64,000 nt of DNA from assembly GCA_964035545.1 (NCBI GenBank), contig OZ037767.1, positions 21,386,628-21,450,627 of the forward strand. Reading direction: 5' to 3'. Under the pieces are notes generated by a model. That model ran no database searches. It was not told the origin of the DNA and was given only the letters and a program-made list of their open reading frames with translations. This DNA comes from Bugula neritina. Its lineage: Eukaryota > Bryozoa > Gymnolaemata > Cheilostomatida > Bugulidae. Shown here piece by piece: positions 10,701-22,400 of the stretch (the stretch's first letter is position 1; each line of letters opens with the position of its first letter). Position numbers and translations under genes: made by a program.

Positions 10701-13700
10701 TCAAAGATGTCACATGTTACTGCAATGTCAGATGCTTTAGTAATTTGTCAAAATATTGGGCAGGTTTAACAGTCTAAATGTAATCGGCATATAATATATT
10801 CGAATTAGGAGCATGAGCATGATGAATTTAGAGATTTAGTTGATTCTAAAATTTGGCATTTCTGATTGCATCACGAGCAGGCCAACAGTCAACTGTCAGC
10901 AGGATTGCTAGTAAAGATACACAACCTGACATCGACAGAATTATCCAAGGCTCTCAGTGATGGTTGTACAATATAACAATATCACTAAAACTGAAGACCT
11001 TTAGCACTGACCAACTATTTGGGATGTGCTGAGATATATGTACTTTGTGTTTATGCATATAATATGTACTTCACAACATAAGTTTCTGCAAACTTTGATG
11101 AATTATGGGTGGTAAACAACCTTATAAATATCTTATTTATATACAGATAGAACCTGGTCATCTAGAAAGTCATACATGTAGCCTGCAGTAATTGTTGGAA
11201 CTTCATTACTTAATTATTCTGAGATATTTAGAATAACCAAATTTGAAAAATACTGATGCATTGTGGTATTTAACATTATTATATTAGTGCAAGGTTAGAT
11301 TAAATTTAATGTATCTGAAAGAAAGCTTGTGCTATGGTGCAAGAATACCAAATTAATAACTTTTCGCTGACTAGTCTTGTAAGCAATACATATGTAGTAT
11401 AATGATCATCAGAGAGGAGCCCATTTGATACAGAAATAAAATAGCATTCCAACTCTCATCACCATTTAAAGGCAATGCCTGCAACTGGCATTAAAATATT
11501 ATTATTAGGAGCTGCAAGTATGAGTGAAGACAACTCCTGATAAAACAATATGTTTTTAAATGCATATATCTAAATTTGCAGATCAACTGTTGACTAGTTA
11601 TAGATCATAACTGCGATATTCATGACTTTAGATCAAGCAAGACATCAACACGTAATCACCATTACGGATGCAACACACTTCTTTAGGATGTAAGACAAAC
11701 AAATAATTCAAGCAGCCAAAATAAGTACTTTGTTGGAAATGCATGTTTGAGTATAATATATTTTATAGTCATTTCACTGCAGAAATAAACAGCAATAAGT
11801 TAATGCAGGACGCTTAAGAAAAGTTAATAAGTTGAAGTTAATATACATTGTGCAACACAATTCTACAGCTAGCGCACTGATGCAGCTCTGTAAAATCACA
11901 GGCTCTATAGCAGGAAAAGAATATGCAATATATTATATACAATACACTAAACACAAGCTTGTAAAGTTGGCTTTCTTATTTAGCCATGAAGATTTGTGGA
12001 GCGCATTTATGAAGTTACATATTTTATTTCCAACTTCAAATAGCAGAAATTGCTAGCCTAGCCTTCACCAAGAGCTCCATGCCTGGGGCAGCCGCAGAAA
12101 TGAATCCTTCCATTGTAAATTAGTTGTTACAATCAGAAGTCTTACATCTGAAAGACATCTTCAGTTATACAAAACTGAGCATTATAAAAGCAAAAGCCAT
12201 TATGTACTTTAGCATTTGACAACTATTTATTACATTTTCAGCATACTATCCAATACCTAAAGCTTCAACATTTTAGAAATTTTTTCTTCGAAAGTTTTAA
12301 AGAAGCCCAGTGAAGACCACACATACTTATTGGAGAGCTGAAATGTGTGCCCATATCTAAGTTATTCCTGTACTCTATTACTGACAGTTATGATTTGTTC
12401 ATTTAATCTCTCACTTTGCAGAAGAAGTTTTGGGAATTTGAGTAATTTTAGTCAAACATATACAGATGCTGTTCTATATTCTAAAAGAAAATTTGTTAGC
12501 ACTCTACTACATAAAATGTATTCAGAAATTGAATCGTTTTGTCTTAAAACGTTGTAGCCTGTAAAGCTTAGTGAAAATAACAGCTTCTTTTACTTTTTTG
12601 CAGAAATTACTTGACCAACTTTCATTGCATGCTATCCTTAGCTGCTGCAATACACAGCTAGCTTCAAAGTTCAAAGTTTAAACTTTCAAACTGAGAAAGT
12701 TAGCAATAATTATCATCAGTTTTATAATACCTGACCTCAGAGCAAATCTAACAGAACAATATTAGCAAGTAATTATAATTTATCCCAAATTAATTCGAGA
12801 CATGTTTGCACAAAATTTCTTATAAAACTAAATTGTTTGAGCGTACAATCTTTTTACATTTTGTAGATGATAGGAAAGATATACATGTGAATGTTTTTAT
12901 ACTGCATAAATGAAGTGTGTCGGGGATTTATTGCCGGCAATTATTGCCGCTATCACCATGTAGCAGGCCATCTAGCACAACTGTAAGTGCTACCATTGTA
13001 AGATAGTTGTTTTTGAGTGCTAGAGAAAACTAAAATGGTTAATTATAATTACTAGTCCAGTTGTTTAACCATCTATAGCGGTTTACATTTAATGTCACAC
13101 CTGTCTCTCGTCACAGGCCAACAAAATCCAGCTATAAATAGATCTGTGTATTTTGCAGTAGTAAGGATTTTACTGATCTCTTTTATACTGGAAACTCTTA
13201 TACACCTGTCAAAAATTATCTATTTGGAGTGAAGCAAACTCTACAGATTATTGGAGTTGTGTTTCCAGACCAAGAGTACAATAGCAGAGGCGCAAAATCT
13301 TTGACAAAAGTCAAGGGTTGATTTTTCTAGAAATTTTCCATTTTCAATTAGAATAAAATAAAATTTTCCAGTTTTTGTAGTATGTACCAGTCACACCATG
13401 TTCTACAAATTGCACCTCCCCAACATATTAATAGAGTAAAGTAAAGCGAGCCTAGCCTGTTGGTTGCAAAATTATCAAAAAGTGAAATAAATTTATAGCA
13501 ACATAAGTTTACTCTTATGTTGAAGTATAGGCACAAAACTTCAGTCAGTAAAAAATTACAGCCTTTTTTCAATTAGCAAAACCTGAAACGTTGGTAACTG
13601 ATTGACTTTTGACTGAGTAGAATTTGGTTGGCATTCAAGCAGCAAACTTTTGGTTTTGTCAATTTCAATACCCAATGCAAGTGGAACAGATCCAATACTT

Positions 13701-14655
13701 AATAAACAACCCTTTGTTGTAAATGTGAAAAATAATGGATTGGACCAAAATTGAAACACTGGCAGCAAGTTATTCAATAGGAACACCACAATTACATATT
13801 TAGCAATGTATTTGATGACAGCATAATCCAAGTCTTTTTATATATTGCTGAAAGTTATCAAAATGCTTTTTAGAAACTCAAGCCTTAATATTTGTATTTT
13901 GTACAGAAAATTTAAAGGTTAGTTGAATTAAATATTGCCAATATTAACAATTCTAGAGTGTTGCAAACTACCAAGTAGGCTTAATAATTGTGCATTTTAA
14001 GGATGTTTTCTTGGGGTAATTAACATAACATGTCAGTATAAACAGTATTTCCTTTACTTGGTAAAAATTTGATTGAAATACTGACACAAGCAAAATCAGA
14101 CTTTCAATAAAGAGACAAATTATGGAATACATAATGAAAGATATAATAAAATCATAGACAGAAAATAATGATATTTAGGTAACCTCGTGTTCAATGTAGA
14201 GCCTCCAATACTTGCTGCAGTTAGGGAACTGAGCTATCAGCTTTTCATAGAATGATCGAGCATCAGCACACTTTTTCCTCTACAAATCAAATGATTTAAT
14301 GACACAGGTTGCACTTCAAAAAATTTCACATGCAATTTTCAATGTATAGCAATTTTACTTAACAGCTACTAACTTGGTATTCACGAATAAAGATGCCCCA
14401 TGCTTCTATGTCAAAGGGTTCATCCCGGAGACGATCTTGTGCCTTTCGAAACCTTTCTGCTGCTCCTTTATATTCCTTCAAAAATCGCAAATTATGTGCT
14501 AGAACTTCGAGCAGAAGTTGAGCATCAAAATCTTTTTCAACAGTTGGCATCATGCTGCAAGCTAAATTACTTACTGAAATTATTTGAATTCAAACCTTTT
14601 CAGTTAGAGGAAGATAATCTTTTGTTTGAGCAGTAGGAGTTACATCGGATGACAT
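4152..14655 (-). CDS. CSTF3: Cleavage stimulation factor subunit 3, CstF-77 (sixteen exons)
   Basis: Exons, 5' to 3' on the minus strand: 14655-14596, 14475-14374, 14279-14184, 9233-9087, 8986-8901, 8622-8496, 8323-8165, 8044-7736, 7413-7339, 6966-6823, 6609-6507, 5652-5583, 5497-5296, 4945-4786, 4643-4488, 4357-4152. They join in phase to about 733 aa (human 717). The product is the HAT-repeat scaffold of CstF, which links CPSF-bound poly(A) sites to the GU-rich element through CstF-64. Recognisable blocks, in order: [127 protein letters not shown], and the conserved basic C-terminus [14 protein letters not shown]. The exon 2 acceptor (14475) was chosen by phase and is the least certain junction. 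Intron 13 has a GC donor. Intron 3 is about 4.9 kb; most of the other introns are tandem arrays. Confidence 0.95.
5898..6500. repeat. Minisatellite of 20 bp made of 5' splice sites (CSTF3 intron 11)
   Basis: About 30 copies of a 20-bp unit. On the coding (minus) strand the unit reads GTAAGTATACGTAGTATGAG, so each junction reads GAG-GTAAGTAT, a near-ideal 5' splice site. The array starts one unit after the authentic donor of exon 11 (GTAAGTGTTTATGATATGGA from 6506 downward), and the donor-proximal 20 nt is itself a diverged unit in register. The overlapping tyrosine/leucine open frames on the plus strand are repeat artefacts. Confidence 0.95.
6640..6840. repeat. 20-bp minisatellite extending from exon 10 into CSTF3 intron 10
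   Basis: About nine copies of a 20-bp unit, GAGTTCTTACTGTGTAGACT on the coding strand. Read from the gene, the last 18 exonic bases plus GT (GAGTTCTACTGTAGCAAAGT) form the first, diverged unit. The next 20 bases (GAGCTTCTACTGTGTAGACT) are the second, and regular units follow. The exonic part encodes EFYCSK, conserved in other CstF-77 proteins. Confidence 0.85.
7457..7727. repeat. Trinucleotide repeat expansion in CSTF3 intron 8
   Basis: A mixed GTA/GCA tract with a pure GCA run of about 19 units at 7633-7690, which is CTG on the transcribed strand sense. It begins about 10 bp inside the intron, directly after the exon 8 donor (GTGAGATCACTGCTACTACT). The polyleucine/polythreonine open frame that continues exon 8 into this tract is read-through of the intron. 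Confidence 0.95.
8340..8490. repeat. Minisatellite occupying nearly all of CSTF3 intron 6
   Basis: About seven copies of a 22-23 bp unit (CTTACTATTACATATGATCA on the coding strand). The 172-bp intron is little more than donor, array and acceptor. The acceptor-side end (TGATGCCTTACAG) resembles a unit, so the array may derive from the 3' end of the intron. Confidence 0.85.
8628..8870. repeat. Minisatellite running into the 3' splice site of CSTF3 intron 5
   Basis: Imperfect copies of a 14-15 bp unit (TATATGTGACACTG on the coding strand). The last unit, TATATGTAACACTG, is immediately followed by CAG, the acceptor used for exon 6 at 8622. The array is in contact with the acceptor and decays toward the donor side. 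Confidence 0.8.
9234..14183. other. CSTF3 intron 3, large
   Basis: Nearly 5 kb of AT-rich sequence without exon-like open frames on either strand. The only recognisable content is the 5' end of a hAT-like element near 10349. The open frames of 60-100 codons here have no codon bias, splice sites or homology that I can see. Confidence 0.6.
10349..10600. mobile_element. Truncated hAT-like transposon end
   Basis: CAGGGGTGGGCAACTGGGGC at 10349 is the typical terminal sequence of many hAT non-autonomous elements. I cannot find a matching right terminus or a second copy of the flanking octamer CTCTAGAG, so the element appears truncated and its right limit is a guess. Confidence 0.4.
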
Positions 14656-16447
14656 CTTTTTGAATTATTGTGTAATTCCGAACAGTTGTTGCGCTCAAAC
14701 AATTTTTATGCAATTACAAAAGTTGGAATCTTTAAACAATGCTGCTTTATAATGAGAAGCTACAGAAGACCATCAAAACACATTAATGGTACAGAGTATA
14801 TGGACTTTATTCATCACATCTAAAGAAACTCCACTATTGATTTTCAATACTTCTAACATTGAAAAACCTAAAAATCTAGTTGAACAAAACAGACATCTAC
14901 AAAAATCAAAACGTTGATTGAAATACACAACAAAAACTTTTGCACAGAATATAGAAAAACTACTACTAAACAATATACTTTATTGATGCTTTCGATGACT
15001 AAACATCTTGAATAATCTTTAACTCATCATGACCCAAAGGCCTAAAATACAAAACAATTCACTTAGGCATCATATATTTTTAAATATATGAAGGACAGCC
15101 CTTGTATTGGTTAGTAAGCGAGCTACAATCTGAATAATGCCTTAATAACAAATGTAGTTTCACCAATTGCACAATAAAAAACATCCTAACAATAATATCC
15201 AGGACTAAAATGATAGTCTGAAAAAACATGACTAGTAGCTATTACAATATACAAGTACTAATGAGGTAAGAAACACCAAATTTGAAATATAATAATTTGA
15301 ACATGTAGTATATACATATAAATCATATTTGCAGAGTAAACATCTCGTAACAACTTATCACTGTGAATTAATTTGATACACAAACGAAACTATAGTGCTT
15401 TAATTAAAAACTGGTTAAATGTTCAACTTGACATTTTAATACAAATTTTTACAATAAGAATGTGATCATAAAAATAGTTTTGTTAAATTTTGATCATAAA
15501 AGTAAATGACCAAAAACTGTAAGTGAACCTTGCAAGCAATTTTATAAAAAAATGTTTAATTTCCTTACTATTAATTTTATATTTTGATAATGATATTTTT
15601 TGAATCATTAAATTATCCATACTATTTTATTTAATACTTATTTCTTATTCTATATGTTTCAATTTAAATACAATATTCAAGTTTATTGTTACTGCTAGCA
15701 TCACTGATGGTTTAAGATAAGTGCCATTAATTCAATTACTATTAGTATTAGTATTACTATTAGCATAAGCATTAGCTATATTTTTAAAATTTATATTTTG
15801 GTATTGCTTGAATTATCACATTAATGATTAATAATATTATCTAATATCTTGTTTTAGTTTAATAGATACTTATACTTACAGTTATTAATATTCATAATGA
15901 TCACTCGTAATCACGGTAACGGGTATTGGTTATGCCTATGAACTATGCAATTGAATCATGAAATGATGAATGTAATTGTATGCCGCTATCACTATGACTA
16001 TGCCCTATCGGCTATCACTTATCAGTATCGCTCTGAGTATGAGACTCTTAGTCTTACTCTAAGTCTATGTTAAGCCTAATGCCCTAGCCCCTAGAAGAAG
16101 GCCTAGCCCTATGGGCTATGGGGTATGCCTATGGCTATCACTTTCACTATCACTATGAGTATGAGTATCAGTATGACGTATGACTATCAGCATCAGCATG
16201 AGTATCACTATCAGTATGAGTATCACTATGACTATCACTATGACTATCGTCTATCAGTATGACTTAGACTATGAGTATGAGTATGGCTATGCGGATGCTT
16301 ATGGTGATGGTCACTTGGTGTAGCTACTTCAAGTTTATAGATTAAAGCAAAGGTGCATACTTATTTAAATCTAAAGGTTGTACAGGTGTCTTGAAAATCG
16401 TAGCTTTTCAAGGTTGAAATGTTCGCATCTATGATAGATATGGCGAT
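14656..16447. other. Gene-free spacer upstream of CSTF3
   Basis: AT-rich spacer with no credible exon. From about 15960 to 16300 it is dominated by short irregular repeats of the type TATCACTATGAG. The CSTF3 promoter must lie at its left edge, but no core motif stands out. Confidence 0.5.
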
Positions 16448-16456
16448 GAATAGCCG

Positions 16457-16861
16457 GGGTTGTTCTATATGCAGTCGGCTGGCTCAGCATTCAGCGGGTA
16501 TCTATCTTTTGATTAGCTAATTATGTCGCGCCATAATCTCTAAACGTGATGGTGATGTATGTGACTGTCGTAGCGCACACGCTCACTCCAACTCGCGCAT
16601 CAATTAACACTAACATTTTCAATTTCACAGCTTAGAATTTTTTTATGCAATAAGTTACCTAACTCAAACTACATTGTTGATGAATTGATATAAGTGTCAT
16701 TTTTATTTTTGAATATTTTTTTTAATAATGAAACTAAATGCAGTTGTTTTCATGACAGTAGTAACAATATTATAGAGTAAACAAGTCAGACACCCTCCAT
16801 CATCAGCTAATCAAGAAACATAACCAAATGTCGAGCCAGCCGACTGCATATAGAAAATTCC
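16457..16861. mobile_element. 405-bp terminal-inverted-repeat element with 9-bp target duplication
   Basis: GAATAGCCG occurs at 16448-16456 and again at 16862-16870, exactly flanking the element. Inside, TTCTATATGCAGTCGGCTGG at the left end is matched by its reverse complement at the right end, continuing through GCTC, CATT and later GATTAGCT with gaps. No coding capacity is present. A 9-bp duplication is characteristic of Mutator-like elements; an 8-bp reading (GAATAGCC) would fit hAT. Confidence 0.75.
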
Positions 16862-17379
16862 GAATAGCCGATGGGTATGTCCTTGGTTGAGGAACGCTAG
16901 AATAGGTAATACCATTCATTCCGATTCTCCAAGTGGCCGCTCAAAAAGAAATACATTTTCGAACCGTTGGCAAAGTTAACAACTCCTAATTTAGATAACA
17001 TTGCGGTTATATATCAAAAGGTTAACCAAGTAATCGTGCACACATTACACGCTGCACACACGCAAAGTTGGCGTTTATACTATTAGTTGTAACGCAGTAA
17101 ATTATAAACGGCAAAACTACCGGTTGGACACAATGAGCTCACTCAATAATCTTATATATCTTTATCTAGAGCATACGCTAGTTTGCTGACAGCCTGCACG
17201 TGCACCTGAACGTGATAGCAGTACTATAGTAATCATTCAGATAACAAAACGGTGCATATTGCTGACGAACTGTGATGGTAGGCGCATGTAATAATACTCG
17301 TTGATTTCAAATTCACTTCAATTTTGTCTTTTATAGCACCATATCAGCTGGTGATTTTTTTTATACACAGGTAAGCTAC

Positions 17380-17760
17380 ATCCACTAGAGTCTAAGATAA
17401 AGATTAGAGAATATTATTATAATTATTAAATTTAATATTATTATTACTATTACTGTATTAGTATTAGTATTACTATACTATCAGCATGAGTATCAGTAAT
17501 ACTAATATTTATATTAATAGAATAATACTAATAATTGATAGTCATACTGATACTGATAGGGATAGTAATGGTTGATACTTGAAAGCTGATACTCATACTC
17601 ATAGTCATACCGTAACGGTAATACTAATAGTAATACGATTACTATTAGATTTAGTATCACTGTTACTATTAGTATTACTATTACTATTAGTATTAGTATT
17701 ACTATTATTATTAGTATTACTAATTTAGATACATTTTGATTTTTATTTTATTTATGATTT
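17380..17760. repeat. TATTAG/TATTAC simple-sequence tract
   Basis: Irregular six-base periodic sequence (ATTAGTATTACT and its complement). The same composition recurs near 1085-1165, 15735-15770 and 37095-37200, so it is a dispersed simple-repeat type in this genome and not a locus-specific array. Confidence 0.7.
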
Positions 17761-17947
17761 GAATTATAAAAAATAATTAATAATTTAAAATATAACTTGA
17801 TATTATTATTAGTAATAGTAATACTAATAGTAATGCCTAATGCCCAATGGTATTGCTATAAATATAAGTATAAGTAATTTATTTTTAGTAGTAGTATAAG
17901 TATAACATAAAGTTGAACTGCATGACTATTAGTATAAGTATAGCTAT

Positions 17948-18364
17948 ATTAACCTGGATTATGCTTCTGCTGTTTGGGACCCCTATACTACAAAAGAAAT
18001 AAATTCCATCGAAGAGGTACAAACACGGGCAGTGAGAGCCATAGCTAACATCAAGGGTAGAAGAGGAGTGCGAGAAGCAAAAGAAAGACTGGAGCTGGCC
18101 GCCCTCGATGAAAGAAGAAGAACTCAACGGCTAAGACTCCTTATGAGGATACTCCAAAAGGAAGAATATCACCCAGCACTCTCTGCAGCGTATGACGAAC
18201 TAATAAATACCCCGGAAAGTTTTATCCAAACTAGAGCCCAAACACTAGGACAGCCAAGATCAGTCAGCACCAATAATAACTGCTATTATAACAGCTTCTT
18301 GCCACGAACAATCCGTGACCTTAAAGGGAACAATCTTTGCAAGACTAATTTACACACAGAATAA
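17948..18364 (+). mobile_element. 3' fragment of a non-LTR retrotransposon (reverse transcriptase C-terminus)
   Basis: One open frame reads LDYASAVWDPYTTKEINSIE, then VQTRAVRAI, a block with LDERRRTQRLRLLMRILQ, and ends with YYNSFLPRTIRDL before a stop at 18362. This is the thumb/C-terminal region found at the end of LINE-type ORF2 proteins (LxYASxVWDP, VQRRAARFI, RRxxARL, NSFFPRTIRxWN). Nothing upstream continues the frame, so it is a 5'-truncated dead copy. I cannot assign the clade. Confidence 0.75.
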
Positions 18365-19431
18365 TCTAAACATTGACAGGTTAACTTACCTGTACTAATA
18401 AACAATGTTGCAACACACACTGCAACCAATTTATGGACTATTGTATGCATTTTACTTTCTGACCAACCATAAACATATGAGGCATGCCGCTTCTGCTACC
18501 TTGTGGTCTAGCATGATCGTAATCTGGAGAAAAAAAAAAAATGGAGAAAAAAGTATAAATAACTATTAGTATGCATAATTTTATTAATTTTACTTAAAAT
18601 TATAAATAAATGATTATGATAGATACTAATACTAAGAGTAATAGTATTATATTTAGTTAAACTTGAAGTTAGTGTTATAATAATATCAAAGTTATATTAT
18701 AAATATAATAAATTGATAAAAATAATATGATTATCAATATCATATCGATATTCATTATGATTATGACTCATTATCATAAACATAATCATAATGCTAAACT
18801 AAAGCAGTAAACTATAACAGTAAAGTTAGGGTAATAAATAATAATAATTAATTATAATATAATTATTGGTTAAATGACAATTATAATTTCAAAAGTATGG
18901 TGAATCTGATGCGGATAGGTATTATAAATTTTAAGTTTTACTTACAGTTATAGTTATAAAATACAGATACCTACTACATATACTATAATATTGATACTAA
19001 TAATAATAGATATAATGACTATCACTAAGGCACAAGTGTGTAAGTCAGTATGAGGATAATTGTAACTGAAACTTGGTCACATTGTCAATTAGATCACCCT
19101 AGGTCAAGTATAACTAAAAGGCCTTGTAGTTGTACAATCATGAAGGATTATAACGAATCATGACTATAATCTTGTCATTTTCATTATCATGTTAGTAATT
19201 TTTATATTATTATTATAAGAATTAGCAATAAGCTGAAGAATGATAGTGACTTCAAACGGATAGTCAATAGTTGGTAATGATGTCATGGCCTAACCACTTA
19301 CAAATAAAAGATGGGCTGTATTAGCCAATTACTGTTTCAAATTAAGTAAAATATTTAGTGTCAATATGCTTTTGATGTTTTTCAGGCTCAGCTCGATTTA
19401 AGCACTAATCTTGAAAAAGTTTACTCTCAAA
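18365..19431. other. Gene-free spacer upstream of the cryptochrome
   Basis: AT-rich sequence without exon-like open frames. A good acceptor (TTGATGTTTTTCAG, ending at 19384) lies shortly before the coding start, so a non-coding 5' exon of the cryptochrome may lie within or beyond this stretch. Confidence 0.45.
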
Positions 19432-19467
19432 ATGAGTGCACTACTAAATCGTGATGTCAACACCTAA
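19432..19467 (+). other. Short upstream open frame overlapping the cryptochrome start
   Basis: ATG at 19432 opens an 11-codon frame ([14 protein letters not shown] at 19465-19467) in a different frame from the main ATG at 19454, which it overlaps. Such an overlapping uORF usually lowers initiation at the main start. Whether it is in the mature leader depends on the unmapped transcription start. Confidence 0.4.
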
Positions 19468-22400
19468 AAATGAAATAGCCATTCCGCATGAATTGTTGTT
19501 TGAGTCAAGTGATGAGGAGGTGTCAGGTGATGCCGGTACAGCTGTGCACTGGTTTCGTCGCTGTCTACGCTTTCATGACAATCCTGCCCTCTGTGAAGCT
19601 ATCCGCTCCACTGATAGCTTCAGATGTGTCTACATAATAGACCCCTCAAACTTCTCTACCAACTCATCTGTTGAGAGTAACAAGTGGAGGTAACACATAA
19701 TCCCAAAGTGCATCTTCCTGTTATCTATTCACCTCGTTTGTAATTACTTGAACTAAAACAGTTGACTTGACTTTTTTATAGTTGCAGGAGTAACTAATCA
19801 TACATTTGTTAGATGTGTTTGAATGCTAAAGTCCTTGTGTACTTTATAAAGCACTGTACTTATATTTATCTGAGCTGTTGCCTATTAACTGCTCGTTGTT
19901 GTAGATTCCTTATAGAGTCTCTACAAGACTTGGACCACACTCTAAAAAGACACAATTCCCGACTGTATATCATAGAGGGCCAGCCAACCTACATACTCCC
20001 TTTGTTATTCAAGGTACGTCATAAGTAAATGAGAGTTATAGCTGATATTTAGCCTCGTCAAACAATAGCTAAACTTATCAGCTTCCTGTTGAAACAATCC
20101 AAACTTTCACCGGGTTGTTGAATAAAAGATATTTTATTCAAAGCAGTTTTTTATCCCGAAAAACATACTTTAGCGCATATGTGAAGAGATGTGTTAGGGG
20201 ACATGTTGAGAGGATAAGTAAGGAGATGTGTTAAGGGGACAGCACACAAAGCTGATCAAAACTAATGAGTTTAGTGCTAAGGTCACCTAGCTGCCCATGA
20301 GCTGCCCCTGAGATGTGCATGGTGCTGACACGCATCAACTGTAAATGTAGGGTAATTATGTGTATGTGTGAAGAACCTGGATTGATAATTGAGGATAAGT
20401 AGTATGTTGAGATATAATTACATATGTAGATTTCTTGATGGCTTGTTTTATTTACATATGTCCTATAAACGAATACCTTACCTATATTTGTAATTTTCCA
20501 ACTCTCTTGATTTTGCTTGCTGACAGCACTGGAATGTCACGGTGCTGTCCCTTGAAGAAGATCCCTCTCCTTACGGCGCCAGGCGAGATGATGCCATATG
20601 CTCTCTTTGTCAGCAAAATGGAGTTCATGTCATCAAGCGATGCTCCAACACTCTCTATCCTATAGATAAGTGAGTAGTGGCAACACAAATGTCCATTTAT
20701 AGAAATATTGTAGAATGTGCCATGTGATTTGTATTGTGATATGACACGTCATGTCATGTGGTATGGCATGTCACATGATGTGTCGCACTCAATTTCTATT
20801 CTAGACTCGTCAACCTGTGCAAGGGTTTTAAACCAATCACCTTACAGAGATTTTACGGCGTCTTTGAAACTGCTGGCTTTCCAGAGTATTGCACTGAGGC
20901 TATCGAATTCAACAAGTTGAAAATATCAGCTGATCAATCAGATCATGAAATGAAGTATGGAATATCTACACTAGAACAGCATGGTGTGTATATACTCTAT
21001 ATCTGCACTAGAACAGCATGGTGTGTATATATACTCTATATCTGCACTAGAACAGCATGGTGTGTGTATATACTCTATATCTACACTAGAACAGCATGGT
21101 GTGTATATATACTCTATATCTACACTAGAACAGCATGATGTGTATATATACTCTATATCTACACTAGAACAGCATGATGTGTATATATACTCTATATCTA
21201 CACTAGAACAGTGTATTGTAGGGTTGACCAAGTTGATGGGGTTAAGTAGTGCGTTGTGGCCAGGGGGAGAGACAGAAGCTCTAAGAAGGTTACAGAGTCA
21301 CCTTGAGAGAAGGGTATGTTTACAGTTAGCCTATCATATCTACTGTATGCACATCATTGCATATTTCTCTTGGTATGTTATCAAGTTTTCCCAGGTGTTA
21401 ACAGTTTCAACTGTTTCTATATATGTTCTCGTCACTCCATTCATTGCCATGGTGGGTTGGACACTCGTCGGTAAGTCATTTCTCACTGTATTTATGCATA
21501 GGAATCTACCTCTACCTCGGCCAGGTTACATTTCTAGTGCCTGTACTTGAGAGCAGTTCAACTAGTCTATTGCTAATGATGGAAAACAAATTGTTAATCT
21601 CTTCTTTTATCATTTCTCGATCAATTGAACTTAGATTTTAGCTTTTGTTCTGTATGTTTATAGATGTGGGTGGCATCTTTTGAAGAGAGGCCAAGGCTAA
21701 CACCCGCGTCCCTCCTGCCATCTTCTAATACTCTAACGCCTTACCTTGACCTCGGGTGTCTTTCAGCACGACGACTTTATTACGAGATGAATAACCTTTA
21801 CAGAAGGGTCAGTATATTCACATTGTATTCACGCTTCTTTCTATCTCCATCTTCTGTTTTCCCTCACAATATCTCACCTCTTCAGTTGTCTCCATTTATC
21901 ATGTTTTCACTCCACCTTTTTGCTGCCAGCTAACTTTCTTCTATTTTCTCCCCACATTTTCTTCTTCTGTTTTATTTCATATAGACATAACCCTTGCTTC
22001 CTTATGTTACAGTTGAAGGGTGGCCAGAGCAGACCCCCCACTTCTCTTCATGGACAGTTAGTGATGAGAGAATACTTCTATGTCGCAGCGAATCTGAATG
22101 AGAACTTTGACAGAGTGAAAGGCAACAGCATGTGCATGCCTGTACCATGGAAGAGCGTAGACGAGTTGTCTATGGAAAGAGTCACCTCTGTATGTCTGTC
22201 TGCTTCGCTCAACTATAGACTATTTCCTGTTACAATACCGTGGCAACACTTTTAGTGCTCACTTTGGTATAATTTTGTGGGCCCTGTTTTAGGCAACCAC
22301 TGGTTTTCCATGGATTGACGCCATTTTGAAGCAGCTGGTGTCTGAGGGCTGGATCCACGGTATCTGTAAACATGCTCTTATCAGCTTCATCACTCATGGC

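Noticed and set aside
14503-14553. CSTF3 start at the [12 protein letters not shown] methionines
   Set aside because: The better N-terminus is the upstream exon starting [17 protein letters not shown], which resembles the human start; the intervening sequence reads best as intron, though the exon 2 acceptor remains uncertain.
20981-21206. [13 protein letters not shown] repeats as part of the cryptochrome protein
   Set aside because: The first unit is 37 bp and breaks the frame; splicing 20983 to 21222 gives a sequence that aligns with other cryptochromes without insertion.
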